Source: JBQTII01 sp052388275 | GTDB taxonomy: Bacteria > Actinomycetota > Actinomycetes > Sporichthyales > Sporichthyaceae | NCBI GenBank assembly: GCA_052388275.1 | Contig: JBQTII010000043.1 | Location: 1-42,878 of the forward strand | Length of the DNA stretch: 42,878 bases | Direction of reading: 5' to 3' | In this document: piece after piece, positions 24,231 through 32,800 of the stretch | Layout: each line of letters begins with the position of its first letter | How positions within the stretch are numbered: position 1 is the stretch's first letter | Notes under the pieces: generated by a model | Told to the model about the DNA's origin: nothing | The model's input: the letters and a program-made list of their open reading frames with translations, nothing else | Database searches by the model: none | Translations under genes and position numbers: made by a program

Positions 24231-25250
24231 GAAGGTCCGCAGGATCCCGGAATAGGCATCCCGCGTCTCTTCGATCGACAGCGGGGGCATGTAGGGGGTG
24301 TGCAGGACAAGATGCGGAAGCACGCCCTCATACTGCAGCGCCTGTCGTCGCGCTTCCTCCGGTGTGCCCGAGATGCTGAAGGTCTCGACCAGGGCGTGGC
24401 TGGTGGCGTTCTCAAGAGCACCGACGCCTCCGGACAGAAGAGCGGCACGAAGCGCGTGCTGGTCCGCCTCGAGACCGTGAAACGCGACCACTCTGTCGCT
24501 CGAGGGATGCGCGACGTACATCCCCACCTGGATCCGCGCGCGGCGGAGCGCCTCGGTGCGGTCGTCAGAGATCGAGCAGATGACCATGCCGACAACCTCG
24601 ACCGAGGCGGGGTTGCGCGCGCCTCGCCGTGCGCCGATCTCTAGATTGGGCAGGACGCATTCACGGACGTATCGAGGCGTCTGCAGGTAGCCGATCGTGC
24701 CGTCGGCGAGCTCACCGGCCAGTTGCAGCATTCGCGGCCCCATGGCACCGAGGTAGGTCGGGATCCGGGACCGGGCCATCGTGCGGGTGCCCCACGGGTT
24801 GAACGCCGGCAGCGAGTAGCGCTCGCGCTCCCCGTCGAAGGGCTCCGCCGTTCCGGTCGACAGAAACTCCCACGACCGACGCAGCACGGTGAGGTACTCG
24901 CGCATGCGGTTCACCGGACGCGCGATGGACGCTCCGTGCAGCGTCTCGACGAACTCAGGACCGCCGATGCCCACGCCGAGCAGGAGCCGCCCATTGGCAA
25001 GCTCGTCCACGTCCGCAGCGGCGTTTGCCATCTCGAACGGGGTCCGGGTGGGCGCGACGGCGAGCCCTACGGCCAGCTGGATCCGCGTCGTCGTCGCAGC
25101 AGCGGCCGCATGCATGACGAACGGATTGCGGAAGAACTCGTAGTCCCACGCCGAATCGAAGCCGGCGTCTTCGGCAGCGCGCGCGAAGAGCGGCACTTCG
25201 ACGAGCGGCGCCTGAAGGCATGGCATCGTTACACCGATCTGTTGCCTCAT
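24222..25250 (-). CDS. LLM-class (luciferase-like, probably F420-dependent) oxidoreductase
   Basis: A 342-residue TIM-barrel flavin/F420 oxidoreductase. It starts QIGVTMPCLQAPLVEVPLF, has AARAAEDAGFDSAWDYE, then the cofactor-region strand RIQLAVGLAVAPTRTPFEMA, and GRLLLGVGIGGPEFVE near residue 86. The closest sub-family by eye is the TIGR03617/MSMEG-like LLM group. Its likely role is hydride transfer or oxygenation on a lipophilic substrate. It lies downstream of livF after 123 bp, and may be co-transcribed with the transporter or have its own promoter around 25310-25350. Confidence 0.87.
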   Translation of the reverse strand: MRQQIGVTMPCLQAPLVEVPLFARAAEDAGFDSAWDYEFFRNPFVMHAAAAATTTRIQLAVGLAVAPTRTPFEMANAAADVDELANGRLLLGVGIGGPEFVETLHGASIARPVNRMREYLTVLRRSWEFLSTGTAEPFDGERERYSLPAFNPWGTRTMARSRIPTYLGAMGPRMLQLAGELADGTIGYLQTPRYVRECVLPNLEIGARRGARNPASVEVVGMVICSISDDRTEALRRARIQVGMYVAHPSSDRVVAFHGLEADQHALRAALLSGGVGALENATSHALVETFSISGTPEEARRQALQYEGVLPHLVLHTPYMPPLSIEETRDAYSGILRTFSR

Positions 25251-25373
25251 ACCGGCACCGCCTCGCCCGCGGCGCCAAGGCGGCGGTAGCGGCGTTGGAC
25301 CCGTGGACCAGCATCACTCATACACATTGCATATCCATTCGTTGTAGACCCGGATCTCGCCGCGGCGACCCGC

Positions 25374-26069
25374 TCAGTGCCCGCCACTGACGTACTCGTC
25401 AGCGATCGCGTCGGCGTCGATCTCACCGGTCTCGCCGGCGAACGACACTCGCCCGCGATTGAGGAGATAGACATAGTCGGCAACCGCGAGCGCCCGCGTC
25501 ACGTACTGCTCGACCAACAGCAGGCTTGACCCTTCGGCGGCGAGGACGGCGAGGAACTCGAAGATCTCGTCGACGATCTTGGGGGCCAGCCCCATGCTGA
25601 CCTCATCGAGGAGAACCAGTTTCGGCCGTTGCACGTAGGTGCGGGCGAGGGAGAGCATCTGCTGCTCGCCACCAGACATCGTGCCGGCGGTCTGCGCCAG
25701 CCGCTCCCCCAGGCGTGGAAAGGCCGACACGGCACGTTCGATCGACTCCTTCTCCGTGCCCGGCCGGCTCTGCAGAATCAAGTTGTCCCGCACGGACAAG
25801 TTGGGGAACACCCCGCGACCCTCGGGAACGTGGCAGATCCCCAGGTCACACAGGCCGTGCGGGCTTCGTCCGAGGACCGACCGGTCGTCGAACACAAGGT
25901 CACCCCTGGTGGGCTTCAACAATCCGGAGGCGACCCGCAGCAGCGTGGTCTTGCCCGCTCCGTTCGGGCCCAACAACGCGACGATGGAGCGTTCCGGCAC
26001 CACCAGGTCGATCCCGCGCAGAACCTGGGTGCCGCCGTAGCCGGCGTCAATTCCCCGTAGCTCGAACAT
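25374..26069 (-). CDS. livF: Branched-chain-amino-acid-type ABC importer ATPase, LivF-like
   Basis: A 231-residue ATPase with the LivF hallmarks: Walker A GPNGAGKT, CHVPEGRGVFPNLSVRDNL, the signature MSGGEQQML, Walker B LVLLDEVSMGLAPKIV, and a C-terminal VEQYVTRALAVAD segment with the Gln typical of LivF. It follows livG by 7 bp and powers the importer together with LivG and the fused LivH-LivM permease. Liv-type systems in actinobacteria often carry hydrophobic or aromatic substrates, so the amino acid label need not be literal. Confidence 0.92.
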   Translation of the reverse strand: MFELRGIDAGYGGTQVLRGIDLVVPERSIVALLGPNGAGKTTLLRVASGLLKPTRGDLVFDDRSVLGRSPHGLCDLGICHVPEGRGVFPNLSVRDNLILQSRPGTEKESIERAVSAFPRLGERLAQTAGTMSGGEQQMLSLARTYVQRPKLVLLDEVSMGLAPKIVDEIFEFLAVLAAEGSSLLLVEQYVTRALAVADYVYLLNRGRVSFAGETGEIDADAIADEYVSGGH

Positions 26070-26076
26070 CAGATGC

Positions 26077-26880
26077 TCACTCCTTTGTCCCGGACGCGAG
26101 GGCTTCCAGCTCGGGGGCCTCGGACCCCAGGTAGGCGCCGCGGACGAGTTCGGAGCTCTGCACCTGCAGCGGCGTACCCTCGAAGATGGGCTTGCCGAAG
26201 TCGAGGACGTAGATGTACTCGCAGGTGCTCATCACCAGCGCCATGTCGTGTTCGACGATGAGAATCCCGAGCCCCCTCTCGGAGACGAGCGAGCGCAGAA
26301 TGCCACCGAAACATTCGGTCTCCGCGCCGTCGAGCCCGGACGAGGGTTCATCAAGCAGGAGCACTCGAAACTCGCCGGCGGCGACCCGGGCGAGCTCGAC
26401 CAGCCGACGTTGTCCCGTGGACAGATCAGCGGGTCGGCGGTCGGCGAGATGCGCGATGTTGCACAGCTCCATGGCGGTCTCGGCGTGGAGCTGGGTGGCG
26501 CGGCGCTGCGCCGGTGGCGCGGCGAGGTGGCGCAGCGGATTGCGCCCCGCCATCGCGGCCTCACGGCCCATCGCCACGTTCTCGCGCACCGAGAGGGTTT
26601 CGAACAGTTCCATCCGCTGGAACGTCCGCCCGAGGCCTTTCAGCGCCCGGGCCTGCGGCGCAAAGCCGGTGACGTCCTCGCCGAACAGGAGGACCTTTCC
26701 ATGGGCTGGCCTGACCATTCCGCTGATCGCGTTGAACGTGGTCGTCTTGCCGGCTCCGTTCGGACCAATCAGGCCGGTGATCCGCCCACCGGGGGCGTGC
26801 AGAGTTTGTCCGTCCACGGCGGTCAGACCTCCGTAGCGAACGGTCACGTCCTGCACGAGCAGGCCGTCGTCGAGATTCAT
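26077..26880 (-). CDS. livG: Branched-chain-amino-acid-type ABC importer ATPase, LivG-like
   Basis: A 267-residue ATPase. Visible are Walker A GPNGAGKT, the LivG-specific FNAISGMVRPAHGKV, the RTFQRMELFETLSVRENVAMG block, a signature-like LSTGQRRLVELARV (Thr replacing the usual Ser/Gly-Gly pattern), Walker B VLLLDEPSSGLD and VEHDMALVMSTCEYIYVLDFG. It overlaps the end of the permease gene by 4 bp. With LivF it forms the heterodimeric ATPase of the importer. Confidence 0.92.
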   Translation of the reverse strand: MNLDDGLLVQDVTVRYGGLTAVDGQTLHAPGGRITGLIGPNGAGKTTTFNAISGMVRPAHGKVLLFGEDVTGFAPQARALKGLGRTFQRMELFETLSVRENVAMGREAAMAGRNPLRHLAAPPAQRRATQLHAETAMELCNIAHLADRRPADLSTGQRRLVELARVAAGEFRVLLLDEPSSGLDGAETECFGGILRSLVSERGLGILIVEHDMALVMSTCEYIYVLDFGKPIFEGTPLQVQSSELVRGAYLGSEAPELEALASGTKE

Positions 26881-28805
26881 CGCGCACCTCCAGCGATCGC
26901 GGACTGCCGCGGGCGACCAGGGACAGCTAGCGGTGACGGCGCCCGCCGTCCCGCGGGCCCGCGGATGCGCCGGGCACCGCGCTGAGTTGCCAGGATCAGG
27001 GCGGTGCGAACCGCTCCCTGCGAGGCCGCGGCCGCGAGAATGGCACCGAGACCGAAGGACAGCTGGAGCAACTGGCTCACGCGCGGATCCGTGAAGTACA
27101 GCGGCACGACGTACAGCAGAAGCGGCGCCAGGAACGCGGCGGTGAGGGTCCGGCTGCCGGAGATGGCCAGCACCGCCAACGCCACTAGCGATTGGACGTA
27201 GTTGAATGCGTCCTGATTGACCGCCCCGAACAGGCTCGCGTAGAGCCCGCCGCTGATCCCGGCGATGAAGCCGGACAGACAGAACACGAGGACCCGCGAA
27301 ACGGCGACCGAGGTACCCAGGGTGGTCAGCGCCGTCGGGGAGTCCGAGAGGGCACGGAGCAGCCGGCCCAGCCGGGATCGCTCGACCACCATCACCACGA
27401 GGACCGCCGCGACCGCGATCGCCAGCAGCAGGTAGTAGTACGAGGTGTCCGAGTCAAAACCGGGTGCACGCTGGGTCTGCAGAGCGACGCTGCCGAACAT
27501 GTACTCCTTGGAGTATGCGTACTGCGACAGCACGATGCCGAAGCCGAGCGTGGCCAGGGCGAGGTAGAGCCCGGACAGCCGGATCGCCGGCACCGAGACG
27601 ATCAGCGCGATCGGCAGGCAGAACAGACCGCCGGTCAGCAACGCGAGATAGAAGGGCACCCCGTTGCCGAGCATGTGCGCGAACCCGACCGCACCGACGG
27701 CGGCGAACCCGGTGTGACACAGCGAGATCTGACCGGAGGTGCGCACCAGCAGGTGAAGGGACACGAACAGCAGTACCTGCGTCATCGCGGTGTTGTAACC
27801 CGGCAGCCGCCCACCGGCGAGGTGCGGGACGGCGAGGAGCAGGACGCCGAAGGCGCAGATTCCCACGGCCCTCGCCCGAGGGCTGAGTGCGCTGGGTGTG
27901 GGCGGGCGCGCCCGGACGAGGCGGCCAACCTCGACCAGCTTGCCCCGCGGAATGACCAGCAGCCCGATGAACAGGACCAGGAACGGTACCGCCAGGTCGA
28001 ACCCCTGCAGTTGCTCGACATTGCCGGAGGCCTTGCTGATGAGCTTCTGCAGCACGCCGACCGCGATGCCGCCGGCGAAGGCGAGCGGGACGGATTGGAA
28101 CCGCGCAATAGTGGCCGCGCCGAAGGCCTGAACGACGAGCAGGGTGAGGACGTTGATCTCGAGCTGACCCTGGTTCGAGGCGAACAGGATTCCCGACACG
28201 GAAGCGAAGCAGGAGCCGATAACCCACGCGGCACGGCGGACCCGCACCGGAGCGGTGCCGGACATGCTCAGCAGTTGCGGGTCGTCGACGACACCGCGCA
28301 TCGCCACGCCCAAGCGGGAGACCCGGAAGAACAGCGCGAGGCCGAGTGCGGCGCTCACGCCGAGTCCGAGTGTGATCAGGTGCTCGACGGTGATGTTGAC
28401 GTCCGAGACGGTCAGCGCGGTGTCCTGCGGCAGGAAGGTGCTGAAGGTCAATCCCTGTTCACCGAAACTCAGAGCGAGCAGCGCGCGGATCGCCACCAGC
28501 AGGCCTACGGTTCCGACGACCCGGTACGCGGTGGACACCGGAGCCAGCACGACGGCGAGACGTTCGAGCACCAGACCGACCAGCGGCCCGAACACGACGA
28601 AAACGACGACGAAGGCGACCGGCCACGGTAGGCCGCGCTCCTCGCGGAGGCCGTAGAAGGTGTAGGCGGCGGCCGCGCAGACGGCGCCGTGCGCGATGTT
28701 GAACACCCCGGCCGTCTTGTACGTCAGTACCAGGCCCATGGCCGAGATGCCGTAGATGGCGCCGGTGATGACGCCGAAGATCACGAACGGCAGATAGTCG
28801 CTCAT
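26877..28805 (-). CDS. livHM: Fused LivH-LivM-type ABC importer permease
   Basis: A 642-residue protein joining both permeases that are normally separate. The LivH part runs from about residue 1 to 300, starting FVIFGVITGAIYGISAMGLVLTYK, with GVFNIAHG and the EAA-like VDDPQLLSMSGTAPVRV. After a ~40-residue linker the LivM part follows (SGQISLCHTGFAAVGAV, then ALSDSPTALTTLGTSVAVSRV, with its own permease loop). At least fifteen hydrophobic segments are visible. The ATG at 28805 overlaps the upstream gene by 4 bp; the stop overlaps livG by 4 bp. Fusions of this pair are known in Liv systems, so it probably forms the whole channel. Confidence 0.9.
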   Translation of the reverse strand: MSDYLPFVIFGVITGAIYGISAMGLVLTYKTAGVFNIAHGAVCAAAAYTFYGLREERGLPWPVAFVVVFVVFGPLVGLVLERLAVVLAPVSTAYRVVGTVGLLVAIRALLALSFGEQGLTFSTFLPQDTALTVSDVNITVEHLITLGLGVSAALGLALFFRVSRLGVAMRGVVDDPQLLSMSGTAPVRVRRAAWVIGSCFASVSGILFASNQGQLEINVLTLLVVQAFGAATIARFQSVPLAFAGGIAVGVLQKLISKASGNVEQLQGFDLAVPFLVLFIGLLVIPRGKLVEVGRLVRARPPTPSALSPRARAVGICAFGVLLLAVPHLAGGRLPGYNTAMTQVLLFVSLHLLVRTSGQISLCHTGFAAVGAVGFAHMLGNGVPFYLALLTGGLFCLPIALIVSVPAIRLSGLYLALATLGFGIVLSQYAYSKEYMFGSVALQTQRAPGFDSDTSYYYLLLAIAVAAVLVVMVVERSRLGRLLRALSDSPTALTTLGTSVAVSRVLVFCLSGFIAGISGGLYASLFGAVNQDAFNYVQSLVALAVLAISGSRTLTAAFLAPLLLYVVPLYFTDPRVSQLLQLSFGLGAILAAAASQGAVRTALILATQRGARRIRGPAGRRAPSPLAVPGRPRQSAIAGGAR

Positions 28806-29338
28806 GATCGGCACACCCCGCACCGCGGGTAGAGATCGACCCGGCTGGTCGGGACGGCAACCGGAACCTTGCCGCGCAGCAGCAGACAGCCCGGCCGGTG
28901 CGCCCGGGTCATCGGGGGCACGGTCCACAGCTCTGAGGATCCGGCGAGCACCTCGGCGACGGTCAGTTCGGTCGCCGCCTCCTGGGCCCCTCCGATCTGA
29001 CGCTGCTGGTCCGCGACCTGGTGACAGGTTTGCCGCAGTCGGCGCATGCCGATCACGATCCAGCCGACGACCGCGACAACGACCAGGACGGCAAAGCTCG
29101 CGGCGATGCTGATCCAGCGGAGTTGCTCGCGCCAGGCCACTTCATCCGCGGCCCGGGCCCAGCTCACATAGACACCGAGCACACCGATGCCCGCCACGAC
29201 AGCAGCGATCGCGGTCTCGCACCGGCGCCACGGACCGCGTGAGTCCGCGCGAGGGGGCGCCGCCGGCGCCGGGCCGGCGGATGGGTGGGTTGCACTCACG
29301 CCCATCACGTCCTCGAGCCGGTGGACGGTGGACGTCAT
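28802..29338 (-). CDS. Uncharacterised two-helix membrane protein with a Cys-rich tail
   Basis: A 178-residue protein. Two transmembrane helices lie near residues 42-62 and 78-102. The C-terminal domain ends in a compact motif, HRPGCLLLRG...YPRCGVCRS, with three cysteines and a histidine that look like a small zinc or redox site (inference). The orientation of the tail is not certain. It is coupled by 4 bp overlaps to the 119-residue gene upstream and to the LivH-LivM gene downstream, so it is made together with the permease. I do not recognise the family; an accessory role for the importer is suggested by position only. Confidence 0.65.
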   Translation of the reverse strand: MTSTVHRLEDVMGVSATHPSAGPAPAAPPRADSRGPWRRCETAIAAVVAGIGVLGVYVSWARAADEVAWREQLRWISIAASFAVLVVVAVVGWIVIGMRRLRQTCHQVADQQRQIGGAQEAATELTVAEVLAGSSELWTVPPMTRAHRPGCLLLRGKVPVAVPTSRVDLYPRCGVCRS

Positions 29339-29694
29339 CCGACGCCGCCCCGGGTCGATGCGGACCGATCCAGCCACTGCCGATTGATCTCGGCCCGGAT
29401 GTAGTCCTCCAGCGCTCCGCGCCGCTCGGCCTGCTCGGTGCGCAGCGCGTCGCTTTGATCTGCCAGTTCGCGCCACTCGTCGCGCATGTCGGCCGAGATC
29501 CACAGCGCGGCCGCGACGGTGAGAGCGAGCACCGAACCGAACCCGGCGGAGATCACGAACGGGACCTGTTCGGAGATGTACTGGGTGTCCGCGACCCCCC
29601 GGTAGCCGACGACCAGGGTCAGGACACCACCGATCGCAACCGCGATCGCAGCGGCCCGGTCCCACTGGGTCCGCAAGTACTTGAGCAGGATCAC
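29335..29694 (-). CDS. Uncharacterised small membrane protein of the transporter operon
   Basis: A 119-residue protein. Two hydrophobic helices (about residues 13-30 and 45-68) are followed by a charged, helical C-terminal half that may be a coiled coil (DMRDEWRELADQSDALRTEQ). Its start overlaps the stop of the secreted-protein gene, and its stop overlaps the next start, each by 4 bp. It pairs with the 178-residue protein in size and topology, suggesting the two work together. No known domain is recognised. Confidence 0.62.
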   Translation of the reverse strand: MILLKYLRTQWDRAAAIAVAIGGVLTLVVGYRGVADTQYISEQVPFVISAGFGSVLALTVAAALWISADMRDEWRELADQSDALRTEQAERRGALEDYIRAEINRQWLDRSASTRGGVG

Positions 29695-31058
29695 GACCGA
29701 ACTCCTAACGCTGAGACAGCCCAGGTCCCGAGGAATCCGGCACCGGCGACGAGGACGAGCACGAGGTAGAGGTGGTCGGCGCCGGGCAGTGAGTCACCGC
29801 CACCGGTGGGGATAAGACCGGGTCCGTTGCTGAGGGCGACGGTGTCATTGCCGGAAACGGCCGAGCCGGGAATCACGGCACCCCCGGTCGAGGGCAGCAG
29901 GTCCGCTGCCGCTGGGTCGAGGGCGCCGGCCGGAGTCCCTCCGTTCAACGGCAGTTCCCCGACACCGGCGCTATCCTGACTGGGCGTCAGATCCACACTG
30001 GCAGCGACCAGCCCCGTCGACTGGGTGAAGTCGGTCGGCCCGTTGTAGTAGGTGTTCTCCGGTGGTGCCGGTGCGGTGTAACTGAACCGGTAGGTGCCGG
30101 ACACGAGGCCCCCGGCCGTTTCCTGCGGCGCTTGGAAGGTGACGGTGACACCTGCCTGTTGAATTCCTTTCAGCGCGGCATCGGCCGGGATCAGGTAGGT
30201 CTTGCTCTGGCCGTCTTCGAGCTGGGTGATGGTGAAGAATCCGTTCTGGATCCCGATGTCGGGGTCGCGCAATGTGTGCCCGCCCGCGGGAACAGGGAGC
30301 TGCGGCACCGCCAACGGATCGGGATTCGGCACTCCGGGGATTGGCACCGGGACCGGAATCTTGTCCGGGCTCTGTTCCGGGAGCGTGATGTTCAGCCCCG
30401 GCACGGAGATGCGCCCGATCGAGGTCGAGGTCGCCCGGCTGATCGCCCCGGTGTTGCCATCGGCCACGACGGTGGCGACTGACCGCACGTCGGAGACGTT
30501 GCCGTAGCTGCCGAGCGTGAACCCGCTACCCGAGGTCGAGGCCGTGGCGGTCACGTCCCCGCTGCGCGCTTCGTCGATGCGGGCCGTCGATCGGGCCCCG
30601 AGCGACCCCGGATCCCCCACTACACCGTCGGCGAGGGTCATGAAGTCGCCGCTCTCGGAGTAGAGCGTGAAGCCGGGGTAGGAGATCCGGCTCGGCGGCG
30701 ATCCAGCCTCGGTGGCGGCGATGAAGGGGTAGGCCGGGACCGGGACGTTGAACAGTGCCGCACCGATCCCAGGCAAGGTGGGCACCGTGTCACCCGCGTC
30801 CGGGAACTGAGAGCTCGCGCTGCGCAGGCCGATGCCGTCCTGGCGCGCCTGCGCCGATGGGCCCCCTCCGACGATGGTGAGCCCAGTGGGCAGCGACGGG
30901 TTCGCGATGGTCAACTCGGACGCGGATGCCCGGGCGACGGCCTCGTAGCTGGCGCCGGCGTTGGCCGACGACATGGGCAGTACCGCCCAGCAGACCGCGC
31001 CACCCAGCAGGACGATGCCCGCCGTGCCGCGCTGTACTCGAGTGAATCGTTGTGGCAT
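29691..31058 (-). CDS. Exported protein with signal peptide and C-terminal membrane anchor
   Basis: A 455-residue protein. It has a signal peptide at residues 1-35 (hydrophobic core GTAGIVLLGGAVCWAVLP, Ala-rich cleavage region). A long Ser/Thr/Gly/Pro-rich extracellular part with beta-strand character follows, with a Pro-rich segment PVPVPIPGVPNPDPLAVP around 240. A single hydrophobic helix sits at the very end (YLVLVLVAGAGFLGTWAV). An LPSTG string occurs but is not placed as a sortase signal. It follows the solute-binding protein gene by 48 bp and begins a run of 4 bp overlaps to the permease. The family is not recognised. Confidence 0.65.
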   Translation of the reverse strand: MPQRFTRVQRGTAGIVLLGGAVCWAVLPMSSANAGASYEAVARASASELTIANPSLPTGLTIVGGGPSAQARQDGIGLRSASSQFPDAGDTVPTLPGIGAALFNVPVPAYPFIAATEAGSPPSRISYPGFTLYSESGDFMTLADGVVGDPGSLGARSTARIDEARSGDVTATASTSGSGFTLGSYGNVSDVRSVATVVADGNTGAISRATSTSIGRISVPGLNITLPEQSPDKIPVPVPIPGVPNPDPLAVPQLPVPAGGHTLRDPDIGIQNGFFTITQLEDGQSKTYLIPADAALKGIQQAGVTVTFQAPQETAGGLVSGTYRFSYTAPAPPENTYYNGPTDFTQSTGLVAASVDLTPSQDSAGVGELPLNGGTPAGALDPAAADLLPSTGGAVIPGSAVSGNDTVALSNGPGLIPTGGGDSLPGADHLYLVLVLVAGAGFLGTWAVSALGVRS

Positions 31059-31106
31059 GTCAGTACCTCCGAGAGGGCGATGGGCCGCGAGGGGCGGGAG
31101 CGGCGG

Positions 31107-32702
31107 TCAGGACGACAGGTCGCCCAGGACGGCAAGCTCACGCGCTGGCGGGAGTGGGTGGTGGCGGTGCTGCACCGCGGGGCCCGGCTGAGTCCCTGCC
31201 GCAGCAGCAGCCGGCTTCTTGCCGTTGCACACCGGTTTGCCGCCCTCCGGCGCGCTCCACCCGGCGCTGGTGAGCTTCAGGCTGAAGTAGCAGGGCGGAG
31301 CGGAGGGCAGCTTGCCCTTGCCGAAGGTGACGCCGGCGCTGAGGCCGTCGAGCTTCTCCTCCTTCAGCTTCCAGAGGCCTTCCATGATCATCTGCGTGGT
31401 GACGTCACCGGCCCGTGCCTGGTCGGCGACCTTGGCCAGGGCCGCTTCGAACAACTTGCCCGAGGACCAGCCGAGCATCACGGCCTGGTCAACGACGGTC
31501 TTTGGAGAGAACTTGGCCATCGCAGCCACCAACTCGGCGACGCCGGCAATCTCGCTAGTGACGAAGGGCGCCACATTGTGTCCGAGCACCACCCCGAAGC
31601 TCTGCAGGTTCTTGTCCGCGACCGCCTGGGGATTGAGGATGATCGCGGTCGTGGCGATCAGCGGCCTGTAGTTCAGCGCTGCGCACCCGCGGGCCAGTCG
31701 CGTGGCGGCTGATCCCTCGACGGCCAACCAGAGGACCTGGACGCCGGCGTCCTTCATCAGCTTGCATTCGGCGCTGTAGTCCGGCTGGGTGAGCGAGACG
31801 GCCTTTGCCGGGCCCAGCTGTAGGCCGGCGTTACGGGTGTTCTCCTCGTGGCGCCCCTGCAGTTCGCTGCAAATGGAGGCTTCCACGCAGTAGATGAGGC
31901 CGACCTTGCCGCCGTTGGTGGCCCGGCTGGCCTGCTGGTAGGCACCGAAGTACGCGTCCAGCGGATGACCGCCCTGGGGGAACATGTACTGACTCTGGTA
32001 CCAGTCCGTCGACACGAGTTCCCCACCGATCACCGGGAACCGCTCGCGCTCGACGGCGGCGCGCATGGCGGCACTGGTGAGCGGGACACCGGCCGCGATG
32101 AGCGCGGCTACCTTCTGCTGGTGGATCAACTGGTTGACGTTGGTCGCGACTCGGGTCGGGTCGGATCCATCGTCGAGCTGGGTGAGCGCAATGGGGTGGC
32201 ACTGGACCCCGCCGCGCGCGTTCACCGCGGCCGCCCACACCGCAATACCGGGACGCAGGCCCTGCTGGCCGGCGCCGATCAGACCCGATGACGCCATCGT
32301 CTGGCCGAGCTTGATCGGCGACAAGGACTTCGCGCAGGGCTTGTCGGCGACCGGGGCCGGGGCGTCGGACGCGGCGGTGGGGCCGGCCGTCTTGGCGCTG
32401 TCGGCAACTTCGCGGCTCCCGTTGGCGGCGGCTGCGTTGGTAGCTCCGTCGGAAGGAGCGCCCTGGCGGCGCGGTTGTGCCGCTGCGGTGTCCACCCCCC
32501 CGGCAGGGGCGGGTGCCCCGGCGGAATCGGTGGCGCCGGTGTCGGCTGCCGGGCCGACCGCGTTAGCGCCCCCACCGTTCCCGGCGGCCACGACCTCGTC
32601 GTGATCGACGTTGGTGCCGCACGCCGAAACCAGGACCAGTGCGGCTGCCGATCCGGCGGCGACCACCGACCGGGTCCGCTGGATCCAGCGGTAGATGTGC
32701 AT
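31107..32702 (-). CDS. Liv-type extracellular solute-binding lipoprotein
   Basis: A 531-residue binding protein. The lipobox LVSAC (Cys28) follows a basic signal peptide. A ~90-residue Ala/Gly/Pro-rich spacer then precedes a Peripla_BP_6-type two-lobed domain: PIKLGQTMASSGLIGAGQQG, then GVQCHPIALTQLDDGSDPTR, then VAALIAAGVPLTSAA, and the hinge strands KVGLIYC and VLWLAVEG. Cysteines in the domain (ICSELQ, AECKLM, GCAAL) may form disulfides. It is the receptor of the Liv importer downstream. Its long spacer and poor match to true LIV-binding residues fit a non-amino-acid ligand. Confidence 0.85.
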   Translation of the reverse strand: MHIYRWIQRTRSVVAAGSAAALVLVSACGTNVDHDEVVAAGNGGGANAVGPAADTGATDSAGAPAPAGGVDTAAAQPRRQGAPSDGATNAAAANGSREVADSAKTAGPTAASDAPAPVADKPCAKSLSPIKLGQTMASSGLIGAGQQGLRPGIAVWAAAVNARGGVQCHPIALTQLDDGSDPTRVATNVNQLIHQQKVAALIAAGVPLTSAAMRAAVERERFPVIGGELVSTDWYQSQYMFPQGGHPLDAYFGAYQQASRATNGGKVGLIYCVEASICSELQGRHEENTRNAGLQLGPAKAVSLTQPDYSAECKLMKDAGVQVLWLAVEGSAATRLARGCAALNYRPLIATTAIILNPQAVADKNLQSFGVVLGHNVAPFVTSEIAGVAELVAAMAKFSPKTVVDQAVMLGWSSGKLFEAALAKVADQARAGDVTTQMIMEGLWKLKEEKLDGLSAGVTFGKGKLPSAPPCYFSLKLTSAGWSAPEGGKPVCNGKKPAAAAAGTQPGPAVQHRHHPLPPARELAVLGDLSS

Positions 32703-32800
32703 AACGTGCCTCCAGCTTGAGCGGGGCCAGTGCGGTGCACTGGGTCGGGTCGGGTCGGGGGGCGGAGCTCTCCCACCTCGTGCAATCAGGTGCCGTGCGA

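Noticed and set aside
27192..28631. 479-residue plus-strand frame rich in Gln, Asp and His
   Set aside because: It is the antisense of the LivH-LivM membrane gene; the hydrophobic codons on the true strand give this polar text on the other.
29691..31058. LPSTG string as a sortase cell-wall anchor in the exported 455-residue protein
   Set aside because: It lies about 55 residues before the end rather than directly ahead of the terminal helix, and the tail after the helix has only one or two basic residues. A plain membrane anchor is more likely.
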